The notes: a model not told the origin generated them from the sequence alone. DNA of 55,093 nucleotides from Brevundimonas sp. A19_0 (GCF_017744255.1 NZ_JAGHQP010000015.1:1-55093); one strand, 5' to 3'. Counted from the first letter of the stretch, positions 41,351 to 49,739 are shown. A program made the numbers and translations.

Positions 41351-41440
41351 CGGCGCGCCCTCCGGCTGGACAAGGTTGGGGTATATACGGCCTCACTGGA
41401 CCAGGTGATGGCATAAAGCGTCACCGGCGCGCCCTCCGGC
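41336..41440. repeat. Tandem direct repeat carrying ribosome site and micro-ORF start
   Basis: Two identical 31-base copies (41336-41366 and 41410-41440) are 74 bases apart. Each includes GGCATAAAGC and GCGCCCTCC, that is, on the minus strand, the GGAGG site, the GTG start and codons 2-5 of a micro-ORF. Similarity continues more weakly into the rest of each unit (TTGGGGTATA-A/T-ACGGC at about 41302 and 41376). The 74-base period is not a multiple of three, which is what the four-base stop/start overlaps require. Confidence 0.85.
41347..41424 (-). CDS. Micro-ORF 1 (25 codons) in the ejection-gene chain
   Basis: GTG 41424 lies eight bases after GGAGG (41433-41437 on the other strand). The start overlaps the stop of the upstream ejection-protein gene (GTGA). 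The peptide starts MTLYAIT, contains EAVYTP and ends RRARR, the same five residues that end the upstream protein, because the duplicated segment contains that gene's end plus this ORF's start. Its stop overlaps the start of micro-ORF 2 in the same way. No known family; function as peptide or coupling device is open. Confidence 0.55.
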   Translation of the reverse strand: MTLYAITWSSEAVYTPTLSSRRARR

Positions 41441-44321
41441 GGGGGGCACGGTCGCGCGGGCGAGCGTTGCGGGCCGCCTCCTGCAACAGCGATTGCGCAT
41501 AGGGCTGCTCGCCGTTCTCGTGCCGGATGATGGCGCCCATCAGCCCCGTCATCACGCGCGGATCGTCGAAATCCAGCACCTCGTTCGGATCGACGCCGAT
41601 GGCCCGGCTCACGGCCGCAATATAGGCGGCCGTATTGTTCTCGTTCGGCGGCGCCCAGACGCTGATGATCTCGGCCACCGTATCCAGTCCCCGGTCCCGC
41701 TTGGTGTACAGGTCGCGCGCCAGCGCCCGCAGGCCGTGTTCGGGCGTCTCGAACCGGGCGAACCGCCCGTCGCTGCCCGCCTGCCCCTGCCAGCGAATGT
41801 CCGACCGGGCCTCGATATTGCCGGGGTTGTTGTTGCGGATGCCGCGCGCCGGCTGATCGGCCCGCGCCACGGATCGTCTTTGTCCCTGCGGGCGGTCCGG
41901 ATCGACCCCGCCCTCGACCAGACTGCTCCAGCGCCGCACGATCGTGTGGCCATCGCGATCCCGCACGGGCTTCCACTCGCCGGACAGGGTCGGCGCCATC
42001 CAGATCAGGCCCTGGTCATCGGGCGTGGTCACCCAGCGGCCCGACCGGCTGACCGCGTCCGCATACCGCTCACGCCGCCGCGCCGCCGACAGGCCCGATC
42101 CGTCGTCGGTGGGCGTGTAGAGCAAGGCCCCCTCATTGGCCATATAGGCCGCCGTCGTCCGCCCCACCCCGCGTTGTGCCAGATCACGCCACCGGTTGCT
42201 GTCACCGATCGTGCCGCCACCGACGATGCCCGCGCGCCGCCGTTCGGCCTCGCCCCGCGGCATGCGCCAGCCCTGCGGCCCCACGAACACATAGTCCTCG
42301 GTCAGCACCCGGGCCGCCTCGCGGGCCGCATCGGTTTCGTTCAGGCCGCGCTCGGCCATGGCCTGCGCCGCCAGCCGATAGGCCATGTTCCGGCGCCCGC
42401 CCATCAGGGCCGCGCCGGGCGAGGCACCGGTGTAGCTGCGCATATAGGTCGCCAGTTCGGCGTCCACCCGATCCTGCAGGCTGTCACGGTCCTTCTTGTC
42501 CAGCGCATCCAGCGCGCCCGTCCGGGTCGCGGCGACATAGCGGCCCATCCGCACCGGATCGTCGCCCAGCGCCAGGCCGGCGGCAAGATCGCCGGCATCT
42601 GCGCCCGCCGCGATGAGTTCATTGGTCACCATGATCTGGCGACCCCGCGCCGCCTTGCGCTGATCATTGGTTGCCCCGGGCGGGGCGGCGAACGCCTCGA
42701 CGATGCTGGCCATCTGGCTCAGGCCCTCGGCCCGGTTCTCGGCCTGTCCGGCGCGCGCCACGATGCCGCTGGCCGCCGACTTGGTCAGCAGTCGCCATTG
42801 CTCCGCCGGCACCCCGGCATTGCGCTGGAGCGTCAGCACCCCCACCGCGTACTCCGACCCCGCCCCAAAGCGCGCCTGCGGGTCCGGACTGTTCAGCCCG
42901 TCCAGCCGCGCCGACAGTCCCGGCGCCTGTGCCAGCGCCCAGGCCGCCGGGTCGCGGGTCCGGGCCTCCAGTTCCGCGCTCGCCGCCGACTGGGCCATTT
43001 CATAGCGGCGCTGTTGGTCGGCAAAGTCCGGCGCCCCCGGCTCGGGGCGCAGGCTCTCGACCCGCGCGGCGATGGCGTCCGGCGTCATCGTGCCGAACCC
43101 TTCGGTCGCCTGTCGCGCCTCGCGCGCCTTTTGCAGGTTCAGCGCATATTCCGCCGCTTCGCGCGGCCCCAGCATGGCCTCGACCGAGGCCAGATCGGCG
43201 CCCGGCACCTCGACGCCCGTGGTCACCACACTGGTCAGATTGTCTTCCATGCGCTGTTGCAGCGCCATCCGGTCCACCCAGTCGTCGACCGACAGGGCTT
43301 CGCTGGCCCGCGTCGCGCTGCCCAGCAGGGTCGCCTTGGACCCCGGGTCCAGACGGTCATCCAGCGTTCCGCCGTTCAGCAACTCCAGCGCCCGGTCATG
43401 ATCGCCCGCCGCGATCAGCCCCTCGATGTGCGCAACCGTCAGATCATTGACCAGCCCCGCGCGCGCCGCCGGGCGCGCCGCCGCCGGCAGGGGGGCGATC
43501 ACCGTATCCACCTGGGCCAGCACCGTGTCGTACATCGAGGGCGACGACAGGACCGCATTGACCATCTGCCCGCCGGTCGACTTGACGGTCCCCGCCACAT
43601 AGCCCTGTTGGGCGCGCGCCTCGACCTCCAGCCCTGTCGCCACAAGGCTCAGGCGCTGGCTGTCCAGCCACCGCTGCATCGCGGGTCGATCCGCCTCGCT
43701 AGCTCCCTCAAGCGTCGTCGCCGCCCATTCGTCGTGCCCGGCGAGCAATCGCGCGGCGTAGTCTCCGGTGGACCCGTCATAGTCCTGATCCAGCGTCTTC
43801 CGGACCCCGGCCATGCCCTGCATATAGGCGCCCATGGCCGCGCCCTGGCGCGCACTGGCGCGGGCCTGGGCTTCCTCGGTCGCCATCTGGCCACGGCGGC
43901 GGGCCTGATATTCGATGGCCCGCTGCGACGTCGCCCGCTGATAGTCGGTCACACCGCGCTCGACCGCCTGGCGCACCCCGGGGCTCAGATCCTGTTGCCC
44001 GGCCATGAACCGGGTGACATTCATGGTCAGCAGGGCGTCCATTCCGCGCGCAAAGTTCGGCTCCAGCCCGTCCCAGTTGGCCGCGCTCTCGGCAAACACC
44101 GGCTCGAACGTCTCGACCAGCTGGCGCAGGATCGGTTGCGCCGCCTCTTCATCGGCGTTGAAGGCCTCGATTTCCTGCAGTTCCTCGGTCTTCGCCACTT
44201 CCTCGGCGAAGCGGTCGGCCTCGCGCGCCACCACGCCCAGCCCCAGATCGGTCGGGCGAACCGTCTCCAGCGACGGCCGTTGCGCCCCCTGCGGGCGGGC
44301 CTGCAGTCCCGGCAGTCTCAT
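41421..44321 (-). CDS. Phage internal virion protein with C-terminal P5-like / muramidase-like domain
   Basis: A 966-residue product starting at ATG 44321 with a four-base overlap with the upstream gene. Most of it is helical, as in T7 gp15-like ejection proteins (long charged helices, repeated A/E/R-rich segments). A distinct C-terminal domain from about residue 823 starts RGIRNNNPGNIEARSDIRW and continues FARFETPEHGLRALARDLYT and ISVWAPPNENNT. This N-N-N-P-G-N-I pattern is that of structural protein P5 of phage PRD1 and related putative peptidoglycan-binding or muramidase-like virion proteins. It probably helps open the cell wall during DNA entry. The C-terminus PRRRARR overlaps the start signals of micro-ORF 1. 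Confidence 0.72.
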   Translation of the reverse strand: MRLPGLQARPQGAQRPSLETVRPTDLGLGVVAREADRFAEEVAKTEELQEIEAFNADEEAAQPILRQLVETFEPVFAESAANWDGLEPNFARGMDALLTMNVTRFMAGQQDLSPGVRQAVERGVTDYQRATSQRAIEYQARRRGQMATEEAQARASARQGAAMGAYMQGMAGVRKTLDQDYDGSTGDYAARLLAGHDEWAATTLEGASEADRPAMQRWLDSQRLSLVATGLEVEARAQQGYVAGTVKSTGGQMVNAVLSSPSMYDTVLAQVDTVIAPLPAAARPAARAGLVNDLTVAHIEGLIAAGDHDRALELLNGGTLDDRLDPGSKATLLGSATRASEALSVDDWVDRMALQQRMEDNLTSVVTTGVEVPGADLASVEAMLGPREAAEYALNLQKAREARQATEGFGTMTPDAIAARVESLRPEPGAPDFADQQRRYEMAQSAASAELEARTRDPAAWALAQAPGLSARLDGLNSPDPQARFGAGSEYAVGVLTLQRNAGVPAEQWRLLTKSAASGIVARAGQAENRAEGLSQMASIVEAFAAPPGATNDQRKAARGRQIMVTNELIAAGADAGDLAAGLALGDDPVRMGRYVAATRTGALDALDKKDRDSLQDRVDAELATYMRSYTGASPGAALMGGRRNMAYRLAAQAMAERGLNETDAAREAARVLTEDYVFVGPQGWRMPRGEAERRRAGIVGGGTIGDSNRWRDLAQRGVGRTTAAYMANEGALLYTPTDDGSGLSAARRRERYADAVSRSGRWVTTPDDQGLIWMAPTLSGEWKPVRDRDGHTIVRRWSSLVEGGVDPDRPQGQRRSVARADQPARGIRNNNPGNIEARSDIRWQGQAGSDGRFARFETPEHGLRALARDLYTKRDRGLDTVAEIISVWAPPNENNTAAYIAAVSRAIGVDPNEVLDFDDPRVMTGLMGAIIRHENGEQPYAQSLLQEAARNARPRDRAPRRRARR

Positions 44322-44809
44322 CGCGTGGCCCTCACGCCATACCGGGCCTTCATCCGGTTCAGGATCTGGCGTTGCTGGCGCTGTTGCGCCTGCCCCATCC
44401 AGTCCCCGGCGATGCTGGCGCCGGTGCCCACAATGCTGCTGATCAGCTGCATCGTCCCTTCCTGCTTCGCCACCCTGGCCTCATACAGCCGGTTGGCGGC
44501 CTCGACATTCCCGCTCCAGATCGCCGACCGGGCATTGAAGGCCGCCGTCTGCTCGATCGAGCGCAGCACATCGTCAAAGCTGCCCTCGAACCCGCCGCCC
44601 ATGGCCGCGCCCCGCACCGCCGCCTCGGCGGCGACGCGCTCGCCTTCATCGGCCATCATCTGGCCCTGCATCGACGCCTCGGCGCGCGCCATCTTCGCCG
44701 CCTGTTTCAGCGCCGCCGCCCGGGCGCGGCTGGCCTGCCAGCCGCCGATACCCACCATCAGGTTCGAGATTTTCGCCGCGGCGCCCGCCGCCGCCTGCGC
44801 AGCACTCAT
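44318..44809 (-). CDS. T7 gp14-like internal virion protein
   Basis: A 163-residue product from ATG 44809, which overlaps the GNAT-like gene stop by four bases; a frame extending upstream is a shadow. The protein is almost wholly Ala-rich helix with a Gly-rich break (AAMGGGFEGSFDDVLRSIEQTAAFN) and a glycine helix near the end (LISSIVGTGASIAGDWMGQAQQRQQRQIL). These features and its place between tail nozzle and gp15-like genes match podovirus gp14, the ejection protein that inserts in the outer membrane. Confidence 0.7.
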   Translation of the reverse strand: MSAAQAAAGAAAKISNLMVGIGGWQASRARAAALKQAAKMARAEASMQGQMMADEGERVAAEAAVRGAAMGGGFEGSFDDVLRSIEQTAAFNARSAIWSGNVEAANRLYEARVAKQEGTMQLISSIVGTGASIAGDWMGQAQQRQQRQILNRMKARYGVRATR

Positions 44810-45234
44810 CGCTCGGCCTCCCAGACCATGCTCCACGACCGGCCGGGCACATGCCCCACCTGGTCCAGTTCGAACCCCAGCTTGGCCAGCATCCGCCGCG
44901 CGGCGTGGTGGCCCGGCTCGACCAGCGCCACCACGCGCCGCACCATCTTCCGGCCCCTCAGCCACGCCAGACACGCCCGGCTGGCATGGACCGCCGCCAC
45001 CCAGTCACGCGCGCTCAGGTCTTCGGTCAGAAACCACCCCTCGCCATCGGGCTCGACCCCGCCGATGCCCACGGGCCGCGCCCCGCGCCACAGGGTCCAT
45101 TTCGGCCCCTCGGGCAGGCGCCCGTCCTCGGCGTCGAAATCGCGCGCCATATCGGCCCGCAACTCCAGACGGCGCTCATCCCCGGGGCGGTAAATGGCCG
45201 TGCGATAGCCGCGCGGGTCGGCATAGCGGTTCAT
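44806..45234 (-). CDS. GNAT-like acetyltransferase in the virion gene cluster (T7 gp13-like position)
   Basis: A 142-residue product overlapping the nozzle gene stop (ATGA). The GNAT fold is suggested by GPKWTLWRGARPVGIGGVEP, then WFLTEDLSARDWVAAVHASRACLAWLRG, and VVALVEPGHHAARRMLAKLGFELDQVGHV, the last resembling the GNAT motif B region. The canonical R/Q-x-x-G-x-G/A acetyl-CoA loop is not evident, so activity is uncertain. T7-like phages carry a small protein of this sort (gp13) at the same position. Confidence 0.7.
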   Translation of the reverse strand: MNRYADPRGYRTAIYRPGDERRLELRADMARDFDAEDGRLPEGPKWTLWRGARPVGIGGVEPDGEGWFLTEDLSARDWVAAVHASRACLAWLRGRKMVRRVVALVEPGHHAARRMLAKLGFELDQVGHVPGRSWSMVWEAER

Positions 45235-47402
45235 CGGTTCGCCTCCGCTTCCAGTCGATAGGCATAGATGCCCAGGTCAAAGGGCGCCCGCGTCTCGATC
45301 ACCAGCCGCTGATCCCGGTCCGCCCCGTTGCCGATCGCCACCCGCTCGCGCACCCGGCGCTCGCCCGGCGCCGCCAGATCGTCGGGGGTGCGGGTCCGAA
45401 CCGTGTCCATGCTGCCCTCCTGCAGCGTCCCCACATCGGCCTCGACCGCATCCAGAATGACGGTCGCGTGGGTCGGGATCAGGGTCACGGCATTGGTCGA
45501 GCCCGGGCCGGCCATATCCAGCGGCAGGCTCTCGAAACGCCGATGGATGCTGTCGCCCACCACGATCTTGCCGGCGGCGTCCGGCACCGTCACCGTGCCG
45601 CCCTCGCTGACCACCTGATCCGGCACCCGGGCGCCGTCCGCCACGATGCTGACCGTCTCGCCCGCGCGCCAGTCCAGCCCCGAAACCGTCGTCACCGGCG
45701 TCCCCTCATAGGTCGCCGATCCGTCCAGGAACATGCCGTCGCTGCGCGGGGCCAGCAGCCACACCCGGCGCTGGGTCACCTCATCCTTGACCCGGCTGAC
45801 CTGTATCGCCACCCGATCGCCGCCCGTGGGCGTCGGCACCGACACCAGGCTCTCGACCGTCCACCCTTCGGGCAGGCTCTGGCGATAGATGCCCAGCACC
45901 TGTTGCTCGAGGTGATAGACCAGCGCCGCCAGTCCCCCGTCACCCAGCCGCATCCAGACGATGTTGTCCGGCTGCTGGAACGCCATTTCGGCGATGCCGC
46001 GATCCATCACATGCTCGCGCAGCACCGACAGGTCGCGGCTGTCGACGCTCTGGTCCGGGCTCACCCGCACTTCGCGGATGACCGTGCGACTGCGCAACAC
46101 ATGCAGGATGGTCGGCGGGGGCCCTTGCAGCATCAGGGGGGCCACATCGCCGCTGCCGAAGCTCGACACCTTGCGCGCCGTGCGGCCGTCCGGCGTGATC
46201 GGATCGTCCAGCGTCGCGCCCGACAGCACATATTCGCCATCGGTACAGCCCGCGATCAGGGCCGCCGCGCTGGCCAGCCACACCACGCGCGAGGCGCCGC
46301 CGACATTCAGGCTGACCGCATTGTCCGACACCACCCGGCCCGAGCCATAGCCCGGCTTGAAGTTCGTCGTCGTCGGCGTGAAGCCCGAGGTCCGGGTCAT
46401 GTCGACCTGTCCCGGCCTCTGCGTCGTCGCCCCGAACACCAGTCGTTCCTCGCGTTCCTCGGCCAGCGCGCGGGGCCAGCCCTGCACGTCCGAAAACCCG
46501 CTCTTGGCCCAATAGATGGTGGACGTCGCCGACGGCAGGCGCGTCTCGACGATCCCGCTCACCTGCGTCGGACTGGTATAGGCGGTGATCCGCACCACCC
46601 CGGCGCCGTCGTGCAGGAACAGCCAGTCCAGCTTGCCGTCCGACACCACGCCGCTTTCGTGCAGGGGCGGCGTCGTCCCGCTTTTCAGCGTCCCGCCCGG
46701 CGTCTGGCGCTGATAGACCTTGCCGTCGTACTGAACGATCTTGCCGCCGTCGTAATCGGTGGCCGAGGTCCAGGTGTCATAGCCGCTCTGGCCGTCCGAC
46801 TGCCGAATGCGCAGGCGGCTTCCCACGTCCGCCGGCTCAAAGGCCGCCGCCCCCGCGTTCAGGGTAATGGCGCCCGTCACCCCGCTGGGGGTCAGGCTGA
46901 TGGTCTGGCCCTCGGGCAACCAGGGGCCTTCCCGAAACTCCAGATCCGCCACGGCCCAGTCATCGTCCGCCAGCCGCCGGATCGTGCGGGTCCGCCCGCC
47001 CGTCCGGTCGGTCACGAACAGCACATCGCCGATCTGGCGAAACCACAGATCGTCCAGCTGGCTCGCATCCCACGGCAGGGCGAACACATAGGGGTCCGAC
47101 CCGTCCATGATCAGCGAGCCGTCCGGCGTCCACACCCGGGCCTCTTCATCGCCCAGTTCCAGGATCAGCGCATCGTCGCTCGATCGGGCAAAGCCGACCA
47201 GCCGCCCGCGCACCGTTTCATCGGCCACCGGCCCCCGGTCGCGGAACCCGCCGCGGCTGACCAGCGGCCCGGTCACCAGCGCCACCATGTTCAGCGCCAG
47301 CGCGCACCCCTTGGCATGCTGAACCAGATCGCTGCGCTCCCAGCCTGTCGGCCCGATTTCGCCCGCGATAAAGCCGTTGATGAAGCTGACGACCTTTCCC
47401 AT
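45231..47402 (-). CDS. Tail nozzle protein (tail tubular protein B, T7 gp12-like)
   Basis: A 723-residue product. The N-terminal FINGFIAGEIGPTGWERSDL and AKGCALALNMVALVTGPLVSRGGF are the typical opening of podovirus tail nozzle proteins (G-E-ls-P-x-l-x-g-R-xDl, then RPGt-type). A later AEEREERLVFGATTQRPGQVDMTRTSGF matches the conserved nozzle 'qRl-fags-x-pqxi-xSkxg' segment. Around residue 222 a YDGGKIVQYDGKVYQ stretch suggests a small inserted sugar-binding module (CBM5/12-like). The protein extends the tail tube. The ATG 47402 has no Shine-Dalgarno, but a hairpin GCGGCCAT/ATGGCCGC directly precedes it. Confidence 0.82.
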   Translation of the reverse strand: MGKVVSFINGFIAGEIGPTGWERSDLVQHAKGCALALNMVALVTGPLVSRGGFRDRGPVADETVRGRLVGFARSSDDALILELGDEEARVWTPDGSLIMDGSDPYVFALPWDASQLDDLWFRQIGDVLFVTDRTGGRTRTIRRLADDDWAVADLEFREGPWLPEGQTISLTPSGVTGAITLNAGAAAFEPADVGSRLRIRQSDGQSGYDTWTSATDYDGGKIVQYDGKVYQRQTPGGTLKSGTTPPLHESGVVSDGKLDWLFLHDGAGVVRITAYTSPTQVSGIVETRLPSATSTIYWAKSGFSDVQGWPRALAEEREERLVFGATTQRPGQVDMTRTSGFTPTTTNFKPGYGSGRVVSDNAVSLNVGGASRVVWLASAAALIAGCTDGEYVLSGATLDDPITPDGRTARKVSSFGSGDVAPLMLQGPPPTILHVLRSRTVIREVRVSPDQSVDSRDLSVLREHVMDRGIAEMAFQQPDNIVWMRLGDGGLAALVYHLEQQVLGIYRQSLPEGWTVESLVSVPTPTGGDRVAIQVSRVKDEVTQRRVWLLAPRSDGMFLDGSATYEGTPVTTVSGLDWRAGETVSIVADGARVPDQVVSEGGTVTVPDAAGKIVVGDSIHRRFESLPLDMAGPGSTNAVTLIPTHATVILDAVEADVGTLQEGSMDTVRTRTPDDLAAPGERRVRERVAIGNGADRDQRLVIETRAPFDLGIYAYRLEAEANR

Positions 47403-47424
47403 GCGGCCATCATGGCCGCGCCCC

Positions 47425-47440
47425 GGCGCGAGGGGATAAA
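47425..47440 (-). promoter_or_regulatory. Shared leader motif upstream of the tail-nozzle gene
   Basis: On the minus strand this reads TTTATCCCCTCGCGCC, 22 bases before the nozzle ATG. It is followed by the inverted repeat GCGGCCAT/ATGGCCGC touching the start codon. Apart from one base indel it is the same as the motif before the tail-fibre gene at 36030-36044. It lies in a 42-base gap between genes. Confidence 0.4.
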
Positions 47441-47444
47441 GCCC

Positions 47445-48062
47445 CTACGGCGCCGACCGGCGGGCCGCCTCCAGCGGCCCTCCGGCAAAGGGCGGCGCCT
47501 GCCCGCCGATTTCGGTCACTTCCGCCCCTTCGGCCTGTTCATAGGCCAGCCGCGCCCGCTCCAGCAGGGCCCGCCCGTCCGCCTGCTGGATCGGCCCGGC
47601 CAGATGCGCGGCCAGGTCCAGCGACACGGCCATGAACAGCAGCGGGGTCAGCGCCTCGGCCGGGCGCCGCACGGCCATGTCCACATTCAGGGCCTCGCTG
47701 CCCTCGGCCCGCACATAGCGGCGCACCGCCCCGTTCCCGTCCAGATCGGTCCCGGCCTGCCAGGCAAAGGTGTGGGCGCCGTCCACCCACCACAGTTTCA
47801 GATACTCCCCCGGCAGCTGATACCGGCTGGAATAGCGCCAGTCGCGCCAGCCCTCTGCCGGCGGCGTGATCAGGGCCAGCGTCCGGCTCTCGACCGCGCA
47901 CAGCCACGGCGCGCGCTGCAGCGCCGCATCCAGCACGGCGTCATACTGGGCCAGCGCCTTGGTCAGCTTGGGCGGGCGCGGATCGTCCTCAAGGCTCGAC
48001 ACCGCCCCCTCGCCCAGATGGGCCAGCGCCAGATTGATCAGTCTCAGCTTCGCCGCGCTCAT
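47445..48062 (-). CDS. Tail tubular protein A (T7 gp11-like adaptor)
   Basis: A 205-residue product from ATG 48062, preceded by GAGGAA. The opening MSAAKLRLINLALAHLGEGAVSSLEDD, followed by LTKALAQYDAVLDAALQRAPWLCAV and YSSRYQLPGEYLKLW, is characteristic of the gp11/TtpA family (NxAL-x-xLGe, alrr-x-PW-x-fA, yxlPxDclr). It joins portal to nozzle. The C-terminal 20 residues are Pro/Gly/Arg-rich and probably flexible. Confidence 0.85.
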   Translation of the reverse strand: MSAAKLRLINLALAHLGEGAVSSLEDDPRPPKLTKALAQYDAVLDAALQRAPWLCAVESRTLALITPPAEGWRDWRYSSRYQLPGEYLKLWWVDGAHTFAWQAGTDLDGNGAVRRYVRAEGSEALNVDMAVRRPAEALTPLLFMAVSLDLAAHLAGPIQQADGRALLERARLAYEQAEGAEVTEIGGQAPPFAGGPLEAARRSAP

Positions 48063-48097
48063 CGGGGCTTCCTCAACAGGGATCCGGAAACGACAAA

Positions 48098-48132
48098 GGC
48101 GGGGGGCCGAAGGACGGTGACCCCCCGCCTCG
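48098..48132 (-). terminator. Hairpin terminator between capsid and tail genes
   Basis: The stem GGCGGGGGG (48098-48106) / CCCCCCGCC (48121-48129) is separated by about 14 bases. On the minus strand the stem is followed by TTTGTCG. It lies just downstream of the 157-residue structural protein gene and before the tail tube genes, so it probably attenuates late transcription. Confidence 0.65.
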
Positions 48133-48186
48133 CTCGCGGGCCATCAATGTGTCAGCGCAACACGGAGAACGACGGCCCGAAGGGGG

Positions 48187-48660
48187 TTAGCGCGTCTGGC
48201 CCTTCATCTGCCAGACGACCGTGCCGGTCGATGCAGCACCCAGCAGGGTGCCGATCAGTTCGATGTTGCCGCCGGGGTCCGACGCCATGCCCAGCACCTT
48301 CCACAGCGGCTCGTGGTAGAGGCTGATATCGACCGACTTGAGCAGGCTGAAAGAGCCCGCCGCCGTGGCCACATCCTGCCCGTCGACCAGGGCGTCCACG
48401 TCCCCGGCATAGCCGACGTCCATGGTCACGCCGGTGCCCAGATCGTCGAACCAGCACTTGCACCCGTCCGGGTCCAGCACGGTGTTGGACGGGAACTTGC
48501 CCAGCCAGATCGTGTCATTGGCCGGCGCAGCCGCCAGTTCCACACGGTCGCGGATCAGAATGTGGTCGGTCCCCTTTTCATGGGCCGAGCTGGTCACGAT
48601 CGCCGTGGCCGAAGTGCCCGCATAGGCCAGACCGACCAGGGCTCCATATCGCATCGTCAT
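48187..48660 (-). CDS. Phage structural protein, probably head decoration or accessory capsid protein
   Basis: A 157-residue product from ATG 48660, with AAGGAAG before it. It is beta-rich (GTDHILIRDRVELAAAPANDTIWLGKFPSNTVLDPD, then GVTMDVGYAGDVDALV and DISLYHEPLWKVLGMASDPGGNIELIGTLLGAASTGTVVWQM). It lies between the major capsid gene and tail tube A, as do small capsid-associated proteins in related podoviruses. No named family comes to mind; the role is inferred from position. Confidence 0.65.
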   Translation of the reverse strand: MTMRYGALVGLAYAGTSATAIVTSSAHEKGTDHILIRDRVELAAAPANDTIWLGKFPSNTVLDPDGCKCWFDDLGTGVTMDVGYAGDVDALVDGQDVATAAGSFSLLKSVDISLYHEPLWKVLGMASDPGGNIELIGTLLGAASTGTVVWQMKGQTR

Positions 48661-48732
48661 CGGTGTCTTCCTTGTGTTCGCGTTCCGGCCTGTCAGATCG
48701 CCGGGCGGGGCCTTGGCCCCATCATGGGTGTG

Positions 48733-48752
48733 GGCCGGGGTTGCCCCCGGCC
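48733..48752 (-). terminator. GC-rich hairpin after the major capsid gene
   Basis: GGCCGGGG-TT-GCCCCCGGCC gives an eight-base stem with a small loop in the 99-base gap after the capsid gene stop (48760). No T tract follows on the minus strand (ACAC). A second small hairpin (GGGGCC/GGCCCC) is at about 48703-48716. It could stabilise the capsid mRNA or reduce read-through. Confidence 0.4.
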
Positions 48753-48759
48753 CGGTTCA

Positions 48760-49698
48760 TCAGACGGTCACGCGGATCTCGACCACGCCCTCGTCATAGC
48801 GGCGGCCGGCGGCATGACTGGTCTTGTAGAACGCCTGCGGCGTGTCCGACTTGTCGGTGCGGATCGAAATGCGCGCATTGGTGACGGGGCGGCCGCGAAT
48901 GGCCAGCGCAGGCTTCACCCAGGCGATCAGGCGGCGCTGGCCGCTGACGATGGGCATGCGCTTCTTCGACATGCGCTTCACCGTGAAACCAAGCAGGTGG
49001 TTGATCTTGCCGCTGTTCAGCGCCTTGACCTCGGCATAGCTGTCGTTGGTCGTGGGCGTGCGTTGCAGCAGACTTGCGATTTCCGCCGACGTCAGGGTGA
49101 CGTAACGGTCCCCCTCGATTTCGCTCTCGTCGAGCAGTTCGTTCGCCTCGATCAGCTTGCCCAGCGACATGCCATAGTCGCTGTTATCGTCCGGCACGAT
49201 TTCATCCTGGTGCGCCCGCAGCACGCTGCTGGCAGCGACGATCTGACTGGCAGGCAGGGCGACCGGGGTCAGCGACCCGTCCGTCTCCTTCACAAACGCA
49301 TTGCCGAGCGCGGCCTGGATGATCTTGTCATCATGCTTGCGCTGCTTGCCGGCCATCAGGGCCGCCATGGTCAGGTTGGTCGGGTCTTCCAGCAGCTTGG
49401 CCTTGTCCACATTGTCGAGCCAGGCGCTGTCTTGGAACTCGGTGAAGTTGGCCACGCGGCGGCTGGAGCCGAGGAACTTGTCCGGGGTGTCGGGCACGCG
49501 GGCTGCGACGTCCTCCGGCTCGCTTTCGCCCACATCATCCAGATTGAAGCCCTCGCCGGGCTCCGTGTAGTTCATGTCGCTGTCGACCGCGTCAGCCAGA
49601 TGCGACTTCGTCTGCTGAGGGGACAGGTTCAGATTGGAGCGGAAGCCCGGCACATAGCGGGCCAGAATGGTATCGGCTTCGTTCGAGAACTGCGTCAT
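48760..49698 (-). CDS. Major capsid protein
   Basis: A 312-residue product from ATG 49698 behind AAGGAA; the upstream start at 49746 has no ribosome site. The sequence is typical of an HK97-fold capsid family in podoviruses (Phage_capsid_2-like): FRSNLNLSPQQTKSHLADAVDSD at the start, an acidic segment (GESEPEDVAARVPDTPDKF), then LTMAALMAGKQRKHDDKIIQAALGNAF, and the C-terminal FYKTSHAAGRRYDEGVVEIRV. Position between scaffold and tail genes and its own long leader (245 bases) support the call. Confidence 0.85.
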   Translation of the reverse strand: MTQFSNEADTILARYVPGFRSNLNLSPQQTKSHLADAVDSDMNYTEPGEGFNLDDVGESEPEDVAARVPDTPDKFLGSSRRVANFTEFQDSAWLDNVDKAKLLEDPTNLTMAALMAGKQRKHDDKIIQAALGNAFVKETDGSLTPVALPASQIVAASSVLRAHQDEIVPDDNSDYGMSLGKLIEANELLDESEIEGDRYVTLTSAEIASLLQRTPTTNDSYAEVKALNSGKINHLLGFTVKRMSKKRMPIVSGQRRLIAWVKPALAIRGRPVTNARISIRTDKSDTPQAFYKTSHAAGRRYDEGVVEIRVTV

Positions 49699-49739
49699 CG
49701 CAGGGGTTCCTTGCTGCAGGGCGCGCACGCGCGCGCCGT

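Noticed and set aside
41493..48326. A 2277-codon open frame on the plus strand opposite the phage tail and ejection genes.
   Set aside because: It runs antisense through at least four well-supported minus-strand genes and their gaps. The translation is Arg/Pro/His-rich with no domain. In high-GC DNA with strong third-position bias, antisense frames lack stops by composition.
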